Positions 7,612 to 17,186 are shown, numbered from the stretch's first letter. The stretch is 64,000 nucleotides of DNA from Psychromonas sp. SP041 (GCF_000470315.2 NZ_CBRF02000001.1:62001-126000), one strand, 5' to 3'. The notes: generated by a model not told the origin, from the letters alone. Translations and numbers: made by a program.

Positions 7612-10152
7612 CTATTTTTTAGCTGTACCACTGCCTTTTTTCTTGCCCCAGCCCTTAGTTTGGGCATCAATAAACTTACTACAAGCTTCTGCACTTTTAA
7701 GTACATTTGAAGGTGGTTTTTTACCCTCAGGTAGTTTTTTTATTAGCTTTTCCGCAAAAGAAATCTGTCCTGGACTAGGAGGGATTAATTTTTTATTTTT
7801 ACTAATAAATTCATAAGCAGCACTGCTTGTTACCCAAACCTCAGGTGGAACGTTAGATGGATCAGGCAAGTGAGGAATAATTGAATTCAACTTGTTTTTC
7901 TGATCTTCACTTGGCTCACTGTCATCATTAGGTGTTTTGGTCAGATACTTACCAAGGAATTCTTGTGCCTTTTTCATGTCTTTCAATGTGCCATTAGGAA
8001 TTTCAACATTCTTACTGCTTGCAATTCGCTTAATCAATGTTTTCATTTTAGGAGAGACTTTTGCTGGCTCTCTTTCGACAGGCTCACCCTTCGTATCAAA
8101 AAGAGTATTATTCAAATGGTCAATTAAATCATCAACAAGCTTAACCTGTTTGCTTACAAAAACATCTCTCATTCCATGGGCTTTAACAGGATCTTTTTCA
8201 TTTTGAATTTTAACAAGGTAGTCTTCCCAAAGAGCCGTAGTTTCAGGGTTAGATAGCCAACGAGGAACCGATTTTATAACCCCAATTCCTTTATTAGTCG
8301 GCTGGTAATACCCTTTTACAAGAACGATGTACTCTCTATCAAGTAACGTTTGTATTACCTGCTTTCTTGTCGCAGGCGTTCCAATCCCTTCTGAGTTATT
8401 AAGTAATGCTCTCAATGCATGGTCTGAAACAGTTTTGCCTATATTTGCCATTGACTCTTGAATATTCTCTTCAGTATATCTTGACGGAGGAGATGTCACT
8501 AAGCCCTTTATATCAACAGAGGTTAGGTCTGCAGGCGAACCTTGTTTAAGCGGTGTAACTGAAGAGTCTTTTTCTGATGTCTCGCCAAAGGCTGCTCTCC
8601 AGCCAGGGTTTACCATCCGTGATGATTTAACCTTAAATATGCTAGATGGGTTACCTAATAAATCAACAACCGGCATTTCGAATTGAATATTTTGATTTGC
8701 ATACACTGCAGCAGGGTACATCGCTCTAACGAACTGCTTAGCAATAATCAGATAAGCATCTTGCATTATCTTTTTTGTATGCTTGATCGACTTTCCATCC
8801 ATTTTTTTAGGCGTAAGGGAATTAAATGCTGCCTCTGTCATTACTTCTGAAGTGGGCACGATACCGTAATGCTCCATATCCTTCTTTTTGTAGATAGGAG
8901 GTACAAATTTAGGATATTGCTCATTGGTATCGTTATGGATAGACCTAGCAAATGATGCCTGTTTATTTACTTCAGGAAGAAAAACTAAACTATCAAACAT
9001 TTCATTTCTCGCTACGTCATCGTATAACGCATAGGGAAGTTCAGACTTAGATGTTCTTGCATACGATGTCCAACCTTGCTCGTACAAGTCTTCTAAAATC
9101 GTCTGTGCAAGCCCGGTTGAGACCTTCAAGTCTTTTGATATTTTAGATACTGCACCAGGGAGAGAGAATGTCTTAGGAGGTGACTCTTTGCTTTGAGTTT
9201 CTGAATAAGACAATACAGTCGCTAGGTTTGCAGATGCCTTGAGTCTTTTAGTGAAGAGATCAACCTCTGCTTTGTCAGTAAACAACGGAATGTCTAGAGG
9301 TGCAGGACTTCCTTCTTTCACCAAAGCTTTCGATGGCTCCCAAGAAACGCCATTAGGTGATCTAGAAATCACTTCATTCGTTACTACGGGAAAATAGGAA
9401 GCGATAATTTGGTTTTCTTCACCACTTGGCGTAAAAGAGCCTTTAATTTTATAGTGTTTTTTGGGTACAAAGCTTTTAATTTCATGCTCTCTTTTTACGA
9501 CCATGCCCAGAGTGGGTGTTTGTACTCTCCCTACAGACATAGTCGAAGATTTGCCGTTACCTCGGCCTAAATGAGGTCCAAAACAATTGTGTCTAGCATA
9601 AAAGCTATAGGCTCTAGTTAAATGCATGTAAGGCCAATCAGATCTGCCTCTAGACTCTGCAGCAACAGCGTATCCATAGGTAACACTTGGCTCACGTAAA
9701 TCATTAACAGCAGCGGTCATTGACTTCTTATCCAGACCTGCGGCAAACCAAGCTCTTTTTATTTCACCTTTCCACCCTAGGTGTTTGATGATTCGCCAAA
9801 AAATAAGTTCTCCCTCTCGATCCGCATCTGTGCCTACAATTACTGTATCTTTGTTTTTTAGATGAAATGCAATATTTGATAAATAACGAGAGGCGTGGCC
9901 TCCTTCAATTACTTTTATTCGGTAATCTCTAGGAACCGGTGTAAGCATTTTAGGATCATCCCATGTCAAACTAGGGTTAACTTCACTAGGTGTAAGCATT
10001 TCCAATAAATGACCTGAGGCACAGACAACAGTAATGTCGTCTCCATTTAGTTTTCCTTTCCAGAATCCAGAACCTTCAGTAAGGTTGATGGCGGCAGCTA
10101 GTTTTTTAGCTTGATCCTTTTTTTCTGTTATTAACAACATATTTTTAGCCAA
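7612..10152 (-). CDS. Type IA DNA topoisomerase, topoisomerase III-like
   Basis: 846 residues. The N-terminal TOPRIM domain shows ITEKKDQAKKLA and the metal-binding DADREGEL near residue 110. Active-site neighbours include MSVGRVQTPTLG and the tyrosine motif TSYARTS with Y364 as the expected nucleophile (YxRT arrangement). The C-terminus extends past the usual core by a lysine-rich tail with two repeated helical units. The family relaxes and decatenates single-stranded or hemicatenated DNA. The TTG start is supported by AGGAG six bases upstream. It lies 9 bases after the lytic transglycosylase gene on the same strand, a pairing seen on conjugative plasmids. A second type IA enzyme is encoded at 32610-34304. 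Confidence 0.9.
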   Translation of the reverse strand: MAKNMLLITEKKDQAKKLAAAINLTEGSGFWKGKLNGDDITVVCASGHLLEMLTPSEVNPSLTWDDPKMLTPVPRDYRIKVIEGGHASRYLSNIAFHLKNKDTVIVGTDADREGELIFWRIIKHLGWKGEIKRAWFAAGLDKKSMTAAVNDLREPSVTYGYAVAAESRGRSDWPYMHLTRAYSFYARHNCFGPHLGRGNGKSSTMSVGRVQTPTLGMVVKREHEIKSFVPKKHYKIKGSFTPSGEENQIIASYFPVVTNEVISRSPNGVSWEPSKALVKEGSPAPLDIPLFTDKAEVDLFTKRLKASANLATVLSYSETQSKESPPKTFSLPGAVSKISKDLKVSTGLAQTILEDLYEQGWTSYARTSKSELPYALYDDVARNEMFDSLVFLPEVNKQASFARSIHNDTNEQYPKFVPPIYKKKDMEHYGIVPTSEVMTEAAFNSLTPKKMDGKSIKHTKKIMQDAYLIIAKQFVRAMYPAAVYANQNIQFEMPVVDLLGNPSSIFKVKSSRMVNPGWRAAFGETSEKDSSVTPLKQGSPADLTSVDIKGLVTSPPSRYTEENIQESMANIGKTVSDHALRALLNNSEGIGTPATRKQVIQTLLDREYIVLVKGYYQPTNKGIGVIKSVPRWLSNPETTALWEDYLVKIQNEKDPVKAHGMRDVFVSKQVKLVDDLIDHLNNTLFDTKGEPVEREPAKVSPKMKTLIKRIASSKNVEIPNGTLKDMKKAQEFLGKYLTKTPNDDSEPSEDQKNKLNSIIPHLPDPSNVPPEVWVTSSAAYEFISKNKKLIPPSPGQISFAEKLIKKLPEGKKPPSNVLKSAEACSKFIDAQTKGWGKKKGSGTAKK

Positions 10153-10161
10153 AATTAACTC

Positions 10162-10599
10162 CTATGGGCTTACAATTCGTTTGTATGCTTTATATATTTT
10201 TTTAAGATACCTGTTTCTATATTTCGGTGTTTTTGAATGATAGCTACCAACACCCAGCCAATAGTTAGAGTTTTCTTTGATTCTACGATTTAAGATATCA
10301 ACAGCCAGAAAAATATTGACGCATGCGCCATTTGAAATTTTTTTTCTAGTTAAGTTTAAAGTAGGAAACCTTTTTCTTAAATCTTTAATGTGGATGGTGT
10401 TTATCTGCATTATCCCCATGTCGTAAGTACCATTGCTATTTCTACTCATTGTTCCAATTTTTCCGCCTTCTACAGCTATAATTGCCCTAATTACTGAAGG
10501 GTTTACATTATAGTATTTAGAAGCGAAATTTACGCATTCAGTTACTTTTGCAGGGGTTGGTGTCACCTCGTTGTTGTAATGTATTGGTAGGTCGCTCAC
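10162..10599 (-). CDS. Lytic transglycosylase (SLT domain), transfer-associated
   Basis: 145 residues forming one SLT-type domain: catalytic glutamate E44 in AVEGG, then DMGIMQIN, a conserved GACVNIFLAVDIL stretch and a C-terminal GVGSYHS region. This matches the VirB1/PilT-like enzymes that open the peptidoglycan for transfer or pilus machinery. No signal peptide is visible, so export, if it happens, must use another route or an undetected start. The GTG start has GGAG eight bases upstream. It is the first gene of an operon with the topoisomerase and divergent from the UvrD-like gene. Confidence 0.85.
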   Translation of the reverse strand: MSDLPIHYNNEVTPTPAKVTECVNFASKYYNVNPSVIRAIIAVEGGKIGTMSRNSNGTYDMGIMQINTIHIKDLRKRFPTLNLTRKKISNGACVNIFLAVDILNRRIKENSNYWLGVGSYHSKTPKYRNRYLKKIYKAYKRIVSP

Positions 10600-10739
10600 A
10601 AAATAACTCCAAAACCTTGATATGACTAATGTAAAATTTTATAACATAGTTTACATAAAATAAATTCTGGAGTACATACATAATATAACGTAAAATAGCT
10701 CTTGGTCTAATATCGGCAGTCAAATTTATGGGGAATTTT

Positions 10740-12935
10740 GTGGAAAAGAACGAGCGGGACAATATGGGAAATGCTGTAACAAGCAAAAAAAAATTCAATC
10801 CACAAACCGCGACTGCTGAGGAAGTTAGAGCTGCGCTTGACGAACTTAATAAACCTCTTAATCCTGAACAAAAAGTTGCAGCGGAAACAACAGAGGGAGC
10901 AGTAATGGTGGTCGCTGGTGCTGGTGCAGGTAAAACTAAAACAGTTATCCATCGTGTTGCGTCTCTAATGATTAAAAATGTTTATGCAGGAAATATTCTT
11001 GTAATGACTTTTACAAATCAAGCTGCATCAGAAATAAAGGAGCGACTAGAGGGAATGATTGGTGAGAATGGCCAATACGTTCACGCAGGAACATTTCACA
11101 GTATTATCTTTAGAGAATTATTAAAAGCTTTTCCAGAGCACCCTTACTTTGAAAAACACGGCATTAACATGCAAGAGTGTGTAATTCTTGATGAGAAAGA
11201 TGCTGAATCGATATTAAAAGATGCAATAAACGAATTGTCGGAAGAAGATGCTGAAATACTAAATGACCAAGAATTTAAGGTTAAACAGGTTCTTTCAGTG
11301 ATGAGTAAAGAAAGGGCCAGTGGCCGAAATTCATCAGACTTCAGAAGGACTATCGAGCCTGGCTCTAGAACTGAAATAACCGACAGAATTGTATTCCAAA
11401 TATGGGATAATTACACTAAAAAATGTAGTGAAATGCAGGGGTTGGATTTTGATGACATTCTTGTTCATGCAGATCGATTGCTTAAAAGTGATAAAGGCTT
11501 ATCTGAAGAATTAAGTAGAAAGTTTCAATACATCATGCTCGACGAATATCAGGATACGAACCCGGTTCAAATGAGTATCATGGACTCAATTGCAATTAAT
11601 CACGGTAACATTTGTGTTGTTGGAGATGAGAAGCAATCTATTTATGGGTTTAGATTCGCAGATATTAATGTGATCTTAAGCTTCGATAAACGATACAAGA
11701 ATGTAAAATTAGTGAATATGAACAAGAATTATCGTTCATATCCAAATGTCATTAAATATGCGAATGGGTTAGCAGATGCGATGCCTCGCAAACTATCTGA
11801 TGGGCAGCTAGACGCTCAAAGACCAATCCAAGAGTCCCGTGATGAAGTTTTATTAAGAAAAAGCAATAGCGTGGCCATGGTAGAGTTTCCCAGTGAAGAG
11901 CTCGAAGCAGAAGCTGTCATGAAGGCGATAAAAAGAGACTTAAATCAATTCAAAATGACCGGTAGTGATATTGCTGTTTTATATAGGAACAGGAACCTTA
12001 AAAATGTCTTAGAACGAGAGCTTGTTCAGGCCGACATTCCTTACAATATTATTGGTGATAGATCATTCTTTCAAAGAGCCGAAGTTAGAGATGCGGTAGC
12101 TATGGTTAGATTTGTATTTAATCCTTGGGACTCAATGGCGGGATTCAGATTGCTTAAAGCTACAAGCATGAAAATATCTGATCAGGCGGCTAAGAAAGCG
12201 ATGAGAGAAGAGGGGGTTAATGTTCATGAATTTTTGAAGCAACAATCCAATAAAAAACTTAAAGCTAAAAAAAGAGGAGAAACAGAGCCAGACTACACTT
12301 CTTCTGCAAAAAAAGCGGGCCCCTTTATTAAGCTAGCAGAGATGATAAGAAAATCTGCAGAGTATCAAGATAGTCCTGAGTTTATAAGTGACGCGCTTGC
12401 TAGGATTTGGGATATTTACCTTGGCCAAAACCTACTTAAAAAAGCAGATAAAGAGGGTGGTGCAAAGGTAGATAACAGAGTTGAAAATGTTAGGTATATA
12501 TTTAAAAAAGTAAAAGATTCTTTAACTGAAGGAATGTCCATAGGGGAAATAATAGAAGACTTAACCATGATGGTTGATAACAACTCTGCTAATGATGTTG
12601 ATGATAGAAATAAAGTTCAGCTAATGACAATGCATGCTTCGAAAGGGTTAGAGTACAAGAATGTTTATGTTATTGGTTTAGACAATCAGACGACACACGG
12701 TGAAAACATGCCTCCTGAAGAAATTGAAGAAAGTAGGCGCCTTATTTATGTTGCTATGACGAGAGCCGAAAAAAAATTATCTATGAGTTATTCTTGTTCA
12801 AGAACTCATAACGGGAAGCGAGTTAATGTTCATCAGTCGCCCTTTTTTGACGAAATTCAAGAAAGAACGCTTTCATCTACATTTGTAGTTCCCGACCCTT
12901 ATTATAATAAAGTTTCATCTCCTTCTTTTTCATAG
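10740..12935 (+). CDS. UvrD/Rep/PcrA-like superfamily 1A helicase
   Basis: About 731 residues. Motifs in order: Walker A VAGAGAGKT, TFTNQAASEI (Ia), IMLDEYQDT (Walker B), VGDEKQSIYGFR (III), NKNYRS (IV), MTMHASKGLEY (V) and YVAMTRAEKKL (VI). The architecture is a complete 3'-5' helicase, likely used in plasmid replication or repair. GTG at 10740 is preferred because GGGGAA lies just upstream; an ATG at 10728 is also in frame. The start context closely resembles that of the EAL gene at 6749. Members of this family elsewhere often pair with MutL or Rep proteins; no such partner is next to it here. Confidence 0.92.
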   Translation: MEKNERDNMGNAVTSKKKFNPQTATAEEVRAALDELNKPLNPEQKVAAETTEGAVMVVAGAGAGKTKTVIHRVASLMIKNVYAGNILVMTFTNQAASEIKERLEGMIGENGQYVHAGTFHSIIFRELLKAFPEHPYFEKHGINMQECVILDEKDAESILKDAINELSEEDAEILNDQEFKVKQVLSVMSKERASGRNSSDFRRTIEPGSRTEITDRIVFQIWDNYTKKCSEMQGLDFDDILVHADRLLKSDKGLSEELSRKFQYIMLDEYQDTNPVQMSIMDSIAINHGNICVVGDEKQSIYGFRFADINVILSFDKRYKNVKLVNMNKNYRSYPNVIKYANGLADAMPRKLSDGQLDAQRPIQESRDEVLLRKSNSVAMVEFPSEELEAEAVMKAIKRDLNQFKMTGSDIAVLYRNRNLKNVLERELVQADIPYNIIGDRSFFQRAEVRDAVAMVRFVFNPWDSMAGFRLLKATSMKISDQAAKKAMREEGVNVHEFLKQQSNKKLKAKKRGETEPDYTSSAKKAGPFIKLAEMIRKSAEYQDSPEFISDALARIWDIYLGQNLLKKADKEGGAKVDNRVENVRYIFKKVKDSLTEGMSIGEIIEDLTMMVDNNSANDVDDRNKVQLMTMHASKGLEYKNVYVIGLDNQTTHGENMPPEEIEESRRLIYVAMTRAEKKLSMSYSCSRTHNGKRVNVHQSPFFDEIQERTLSSTFVVPDPYYNKVSSPSFS

Positions 12936-12957
12936 ACAAAACAATTTAGCCCGTTAG

Positions 12958-12992
12958 TCGCTTATTTGTATATTATATGAAATAAGCGATTT
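12958..12992 (+). terminator. Hairpin after the UvrD-like gene
   Basis: TCGCTTATTT pairs with AAATAAGCGA (10 bp) around an AT-rich loop, then TTTAT. It is likely a terminator, though the stem is AT-rich. Confidence 0.55.
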
Positions 12993-13008
12993 ATCAGTTG
13001 TATTCGAA

Positions 13009-13037
13009 TTGACACAAACCAAGATATATAATATAGT
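13009..13037 (+). promoter_or_regulatory. Promoter for the Rad50/Mre11-like operon
   Basis: A perfect TTGACA (13009-13014) and TATAGT (13032-13037) with 17-base spacing, about 40 bases before the ATG at 13081. A second -10-like TATAAT overlaps it. Confidence 0.7.
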
Positions 13038-13080
13038 ATAATTATAAATTAAGTGTCCATAAGCAGGCTAAAGGTAAAAT

Positions 13081-13395
13081 ATGAGTAATTCAGAAATTCA
13101 AACTATTGAACGAATCAAGTCCGTTAATGAAAGAGCTCAAAAAGCAAATACACGCATTATTCAGCTTAATACCCAGAAAGAACAGGTGCTTTTAGAGCTT
13201 GATGTTGCGACAAAAGAATCTATCCAACAATTCGGAACAGCCGATGTGGATGGGCTAAGAGAAATTTGGCGCCAAAAGTCTGATGAAAAAACAAGAGAAA
13301 TACTTGCTGCTGAAAAATCTGTTTATGAATCGGAACAAATTATTTTAGAAATTGATAAAGCGTTAGTTTACTTGGACTCACAAAACAATGGATAA
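13081..13395 (+). CDS. Short coiled-coil protein preceding the Rad50-like gene
   Basis: 104 residues that look almost entirely like one or two long charged helices with heptad spacing. No enzyme motif. Its stop codon overlaps the start of the Rad50-like gene by 8 bases, so the two are translationally coupled. In canonical Rad50/SbcC a descending coil precedes the C-terminal ATPase half. The Rad50-like protein here starts with only a short coil before that half, so this small protein could supply missing coil in trans. That is inference. It could also be an unrelated regulatory subunit. Confidence 0.65.
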   Translation: MSNSEIQTIERIKSVNERAQKANTRIIQLNTQKEQVLLELDVATKESIQQFGTADVDGLREIWRQKSDEKTREILAAEKSVYESEQIILEIDKALVYLDSQNNG

Positions 13396-15400
13396 CTCTG
13401 TCGCTTTTGATGAAGAAAATACGAATAATATTATTGCGACTATAAACAAAATGTTTGGTCAGCAAGAAATGCTTATTCGTAGAAAATCAGAAATAATAAA
13501 TGAAATAGGTGAAGCAAATGCGTACCTTGAGCATCAAGAAGAAGTTGGGATCATTCTTCATGAGCTACAGGCGCGAGCACAAGCCAAAACAAAATTCATC
13601 TATGAAGAGCTTTTAACGACATTGATTCATGAGGTTAAAGGGTACGACACAGAAAATCATAAGGTAACTCTTAAGACTCAAATAAAAAATAATAGGCCTT
13701 GGTTAGATGTTGAAGTCGAAAACGCAGACGGTCAGCCTCGTGATGTATATCTTGATAAAGGGGGAAGTATTAAAAGCATAGTTTCTCTAGGCCTAAGGTT
13801 CATTACATTGAGCAGAACATCAAACCGAAGAGTGATTTTTTTTGATGAGCCTGACAAGGAAATCAATGCAAAATATGCAGACGGAATAGCTAAAATACTT
13901 CATCAATTAACAAAAAAAATTGGCATGCAAGTCGTTTACATTAGTCACCATGATTCTTCTTATTTTGAAGGGTATGCAAGGATAATTGAGCTTTCAAGAG
14001 TTGATGGGACAATTGTCACAGAAGTGATTAGTGATATAGACGAACAAAAATACGAAGGTATTGATGAAGATATATCGGATGACTTAGATGGCATCGGGAT
14101 CAGATACGTTCGACTTAAAAACTTAAAGCAGCATCAAAACACGCTTCTAGAATTAAGCCCTTATGTGACGGTTTTAACTGGTGATAACGATATAGGCAAA
14201 TCATCAATCATGCATGCGGTTGATGCAATTAATAAAAATAAAGGTCGAGATGGGTTAATTAGAGACAACGAGTCTTCTTGCATGGTTGAGATTGGTTTAG
14301 AAGACAATGCGAATCTAACCTGGACATACAAACGTAGTGGTAGCAAAAGAACAAAGTATTTATTAAAAGACTCTGAAAATAAAGAAATCCAAAGCTCTGA
14401 CTCTGGAACAGCCGCTCCTGAATGGCTTCCTCTTTACCTAGGAATGGGCCTTTATAAAGATTTTGACTTAAACATGAGTGATCAGAATAATACTAGTTTT
14501 ATTTTGGATGCAAGAGTATCTGGGCATAAGCGATCTGAGATTCTTTCCTTGGGGAAAGAGACCAATCAGGCTTCCGCCATGATAAAAGAATACAATCTGC
14601 GTATTGATACCTTTAAAAAGAGTAAGCATCATCTAAAAAAAGAATTGAACTCAGTTAAGAATAAGCTTGAATGTTACAGACACCTTTATTCAGCAGAAGA
14701 GAAGATAGCTTCAATTAATTCATCGAAAAATAAAGCAATTGAAGCATCAAATTGTATAGGTGACATTTCTAAAAGCATTGATAAATTATTTTACTTAACA
14801 TCCAAATCAATGATTTTACAAAAAGTGATGCCAAGTGAAAAATTGTTTGTTGAACAAATAATTGATGAAAATGAAAATAAAGTTATTTCAAGAATTGATT
14901 ATTTAACAAGAAAGAAAACAATTCTTGAAGATCTGGCCAAACTAAATCACCTAGATGAAGCGAAGCTTGAGGATTTATCTGGCATCAAAGTTATGGGCAT
15001 TAAGATTAGCAAGCTTAGAAAATTAAGTGAAATTTTTATGCCACTAAATAATGCAATAATAACAGAGCAAGTTAGTTCGTCTTCTCTAGATTCAGATAAA
15101 GGATCAATAGAAAAGCTTGTTGTTCTTTGCAATAAAGCGAACGCATTACAAAACGTTCCTACTCAAATGATTGGCTTCTGCCAAGATAAAGTAGAAGACG
15201 GAATAATACCTTTAGCTCTCAGAATTAAAGGGTTTAATTCAAAGCTCAGTGATTTATATAACGAAGAAAACGGGCTTGTTCATGAGATCTCAGTTATTAA
15301 AAATGAGAAGTCAGAGATAGTTGGATCAATAGATGGTGACTGTCCAATTTGTGGTAATCATTTAGAGAAAGGAGTAGTCGCTCATGAACATCAATATTAA
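13388..15400 (+). CDS. Rad50/SbcC-like ATPase with permuted domain order
   Basis: 670 residues carrying all Rad50 hallmarks but in unusual order. After an N-terminal coil (~20-80) comes the C-terminal-type ATPase half: a signature-like DKGGSIKS near 122, Walker B VIFFDEPDKE near 150 and a switch-like YISHHDSSYF. The N-terminal-type half follows, with Walker A TGDNDIGKSS near 263, then coil from about 395. A zinc-hook motif CPICG (C652 and C655) lies only ~15 residues from the end. In known Rad50/SbcC the order is Walker A, coil, hook, coil, signature, Walker B. The chain therefore looks circularly permuted at the hook. It overlaps the Mre11-like gene by 17 bases, the expected nuclease partner. 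Confidence 0.85.
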   Translation: MDNSVAFDEENTNNIIATINKMFGQQEMLIRRKSEIINEIGEANAYLEHQEEVGIILHELQARAQAKTKFIYEELLTTLIHEVKGYDTENHKVTLKTQIKNNRPWLDVEVENADGQPRDVYLDKGGSIKSIVSLGLRFITLSRTSNRRVIFFDEPDKEINAKYADGIAKILHQLTKKIGMQVVYISHHDSSYFEGYARIIELSRVDGTIVTEVISDIDEQKYEGIDEDISDDLDGIGIRYVRLKNLKQHQNTLLELSPYVTVLTGDNDIGKSSIMHAVDAINKNKGRDGLIRDNESSCMVEIGLEDNANLTWTYKRSGSKRTKYLLKDSENKEIQSSDSGTAAPEWLPLYLGMGLYKDFDLNMSDQNNTSFILDARVSGHKRSEILSLGKETNQASAMIKEYNLRIDTFKKSKHHLKKELNSVKNKLECYRHLYSAEEKIASINSSKNKAIEASNCIGDISKSIDKLFYLTSKSMILQKVMPSEKLFVEQIIDENENKVISRIDYLTRKKTILEDLAKLNHLDEAKLEDLSGIKVMGIKISKLRKLSEIFMPLNNAIITEQVSSSSLDSDKGSIEKLVVLCNKANALQNVPTQMIGFCQDKVEDGIIPLALRIKGFNSKLSDLYNEENGLVHEISVIKNEKSEIVGSIDGDCPICGNHLEKGVVAHEHQY

Positions 15401-16391
15401 TAATCATTTATTTTCTGGAATTCTTTTTATTGGCGATGTGCTGGCATCAAAAGGGAGACCTGGTCGCCGTCTTGATGAAGATTATTTCGAAACGGCATTT
15501 AAGAAACTTAAGTTCTCATTAGATTATGCTAAAAACAATAATCTTAAGCCAGTTATCGTTGGCAGACTGTCGAGAAAAAGATTTGAGGTTACGACCTATG
15601 CAAGACTTATTGCTGAATTATCAGGAAGAGGTGTATTGGTCATGGCCGGAACTAATGAATTTATAGGCGCATCTCAAGCTCTTAATGGTCACTCGCAGTC
15701 AGCATTGCTTGAGAAGAGCGGAATTATAACTCTTTGTTCAAGCCCTGGTGTTATTGAAAAAATCAGAATAACTGACGGCACTAATGAAAAAATTGCTTCA
15801 ATTTATGGTGTTCCTGAAAAACATGATTCTCCTGAGATTCTTGGTGTTGAACAAGGGGTTTTGGATGGTGAAATAGGGATTATTGTCAAGAAATCACGCA
15901 ATTATGAGTTTGATAATGAAGCGGATGAAAAAGAGTTAGTTATAAATCCTAAGGAATGGCCTGGATGCGACTTATTTGTTTCTGATAAGGGGCCCTTTGC
16001 AACGGGAACAACAAAAGCAGATAAAACTGTTTGGCTAAATACAGGCCCAATGGTTAGAACAGATATTGGTTTTGATGGTCATGCTCCATTAGTTTGGGAG
16101 TACAAATTATGCGGAGTTTCAGCGGTGAGTGTGCCTCATGAGAAGCACGTATTTGATATGGAAGGCTTAGCGTCAAGCACGGTACAACAAGAGTATGCCC
16201 GAAGCGAATTTACTTCTATGTTAAAGGAAGCTGCTACTCGTTCTGCAGACAGCTATCCTGAAGACTTTATTAATGAAGAAGTTAATATGATCTACAGCGA
16301 AAAAGATACTGTAATTGATGTAAGGAATATAATAGAGGCATTAGTAAAAGTCACGACCAGTTCGTCAAAGCTTTTAAATGGCACTTTTTAG
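15384..16391 (+). CDS. Mre11/SbcD-like calcineurin-fold protein with altered active site
   Basis: 335 residues. Placement directly after the Rad50-like gene and the fold-like pattern suggest the SbcD/Mre11 partner: FIGDVLASKGRP at the first metal motif, VIVGRLSRKRF at the second, VMAGTNEF at the GNHD/E position, and GFDGHAPLVW then VSVPHEKHVFD near the end. Several expected metal ligands differ (DxH reads DVL, GDxxD reads GRLSR, GNHD reads GTNE). The enzyme may be inactive, use other residues, or be a structural partner. These alignments are by eye. The start overlaps the previous gene, which implies coupled translation and a stable complex. Confidence 0.6.
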   Translation: MNININNHLFSGILFIGDVLASKGRPGRRLDEDYFETAFKKLKFSLDYAKNNNLKPVIVGRLSRKRFEVTTYARLIAELSGRGVLVMAGTNEFIGASQALNGHSQSALLEKSGIITLCSSPGVIEKIRITDGTNEKIASIYGVPEKHDSPEILGVEQGVLDGEIGIIVKKSRNYEFDNEADEKELVINPKEWPGCDLFVSDKGPFATGTTKADKTVWLNTGPMVRTDIGFDGHAPLVWEYKLCGVSAVSVPHEKHVFDMEGLASSTVQQEYARSEFTSMLKEAATRSADSYPEDFINEEVNMIYSEKDTVIDVRNIIEALVKVTTSSSKLLNGTF

Positions 16392-16619
16392 GGAATTAAT
16401 TTGCAAGGGAGTGATGCTTAATCATTGCTCCCAATGGCCTATGAGACTGTCCTTGCTTTAAACTTGTAAATATTGACTTTAAAGGGGGGGTTACCCTTAT
16501 TTTGCCTTATTGATTTAATGCCATTCAGTAAATATCTTGTTATCATTTCTGCCTGTTTTTATTGTAAGTGATTAAATTAAATAGTTTTATAGATATTACA
16601 GCTTAAAAGGAAATTTAAA

Positions 16620-17096
16620 TTGGAAAACTTGTTTGTAGGATTGGCTCTTCTAGTTCTTGGTCTAATGATAGCATCGACTATTCTAGGTCGTCTTCTCCAT
16701 GCCATGCTTTGCACTAGGCGCTACATTAATTCTGTAATCTTAAAAAATGAGGTTGGTCTAGAGATGACCACTCGAGAGTTTGCTGTGTTTTGGCTGAGTT
16801 TTGATATGGTTTTTGTATCACCCATTGTTTTCGATAATCATCATGCTGGCAGTCACATGTCATTCCCTTTGATTGGAATCTTGTTTTTGATCATCCCTCT
16901 AATTTATAGCCTTTTTTGGATTGGTACTAAAAAGTTTAGAATGCGAGCTATTTTGGCTGTTGTTGCTGCTCTAATTGGAGCGACATTGGTGACTATTTCG
17001 CAATTTATTTCTATTGCCCTAAATATACTTAAACGGTTAACAACAAGCCTCGCCTATGAAGGGAAAATGAGGTATCTGCGCATAACCCCTTACTAA
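16620..17096 (+). CDS. Polytopic small membrane protein, unknown
   Basis: 158 residues with about four predicted transmembrane helices: residues 3-25 (a run containing FVGLALLVLGLMIAS), about 50-70, 78-98 and 108-132. The only start with a ribosome site (AAAAGGAAAT) is TTG at 16620. No conserved motif is recognised. It is monocistronic between a weak hairpin near 16409-16434 and the bidirectional terminator at 17140. Possible roles include entry exclusion or an envelope function of the plasmid, but neither is supported by a specific signature. Confidence 0.5.
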   Translation: MENLFVGLALLVLGLMIASTILGRLLHAMLCTRRYINSVILKNEVGLEMTTREFAVFWLSFDMVFVSPIVFDNHHAGSHMSFPLIGILFLIIPLIYSLFWIGTKKFRMRAILAVVAALIGATLVTISQFISIALNILKRLTTSLAYEGKMRYLRITPY

Positions 17097-17139
17097 TAAA
17101 TTTTTTATTTTGACTACAATAATTTTTAGTAATAAATAA

Positions 17140-17167
17140 GCAAGAGTGCCACAGCAGGCACTCTTGC
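17140..17167. terminator. Bidirectional hairpin terminator
   Basis: GCAAGAGTGCC pairs perfectly with GGCACTCTTGC around ACAGCA. It lies between convergent genes at 16620-17096 and 17187-19064, with AT-rich tracts on both sides. Confidence 0.8.
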
Positions 17168-17186
17168 ATTATTAAAATTACCTGAG

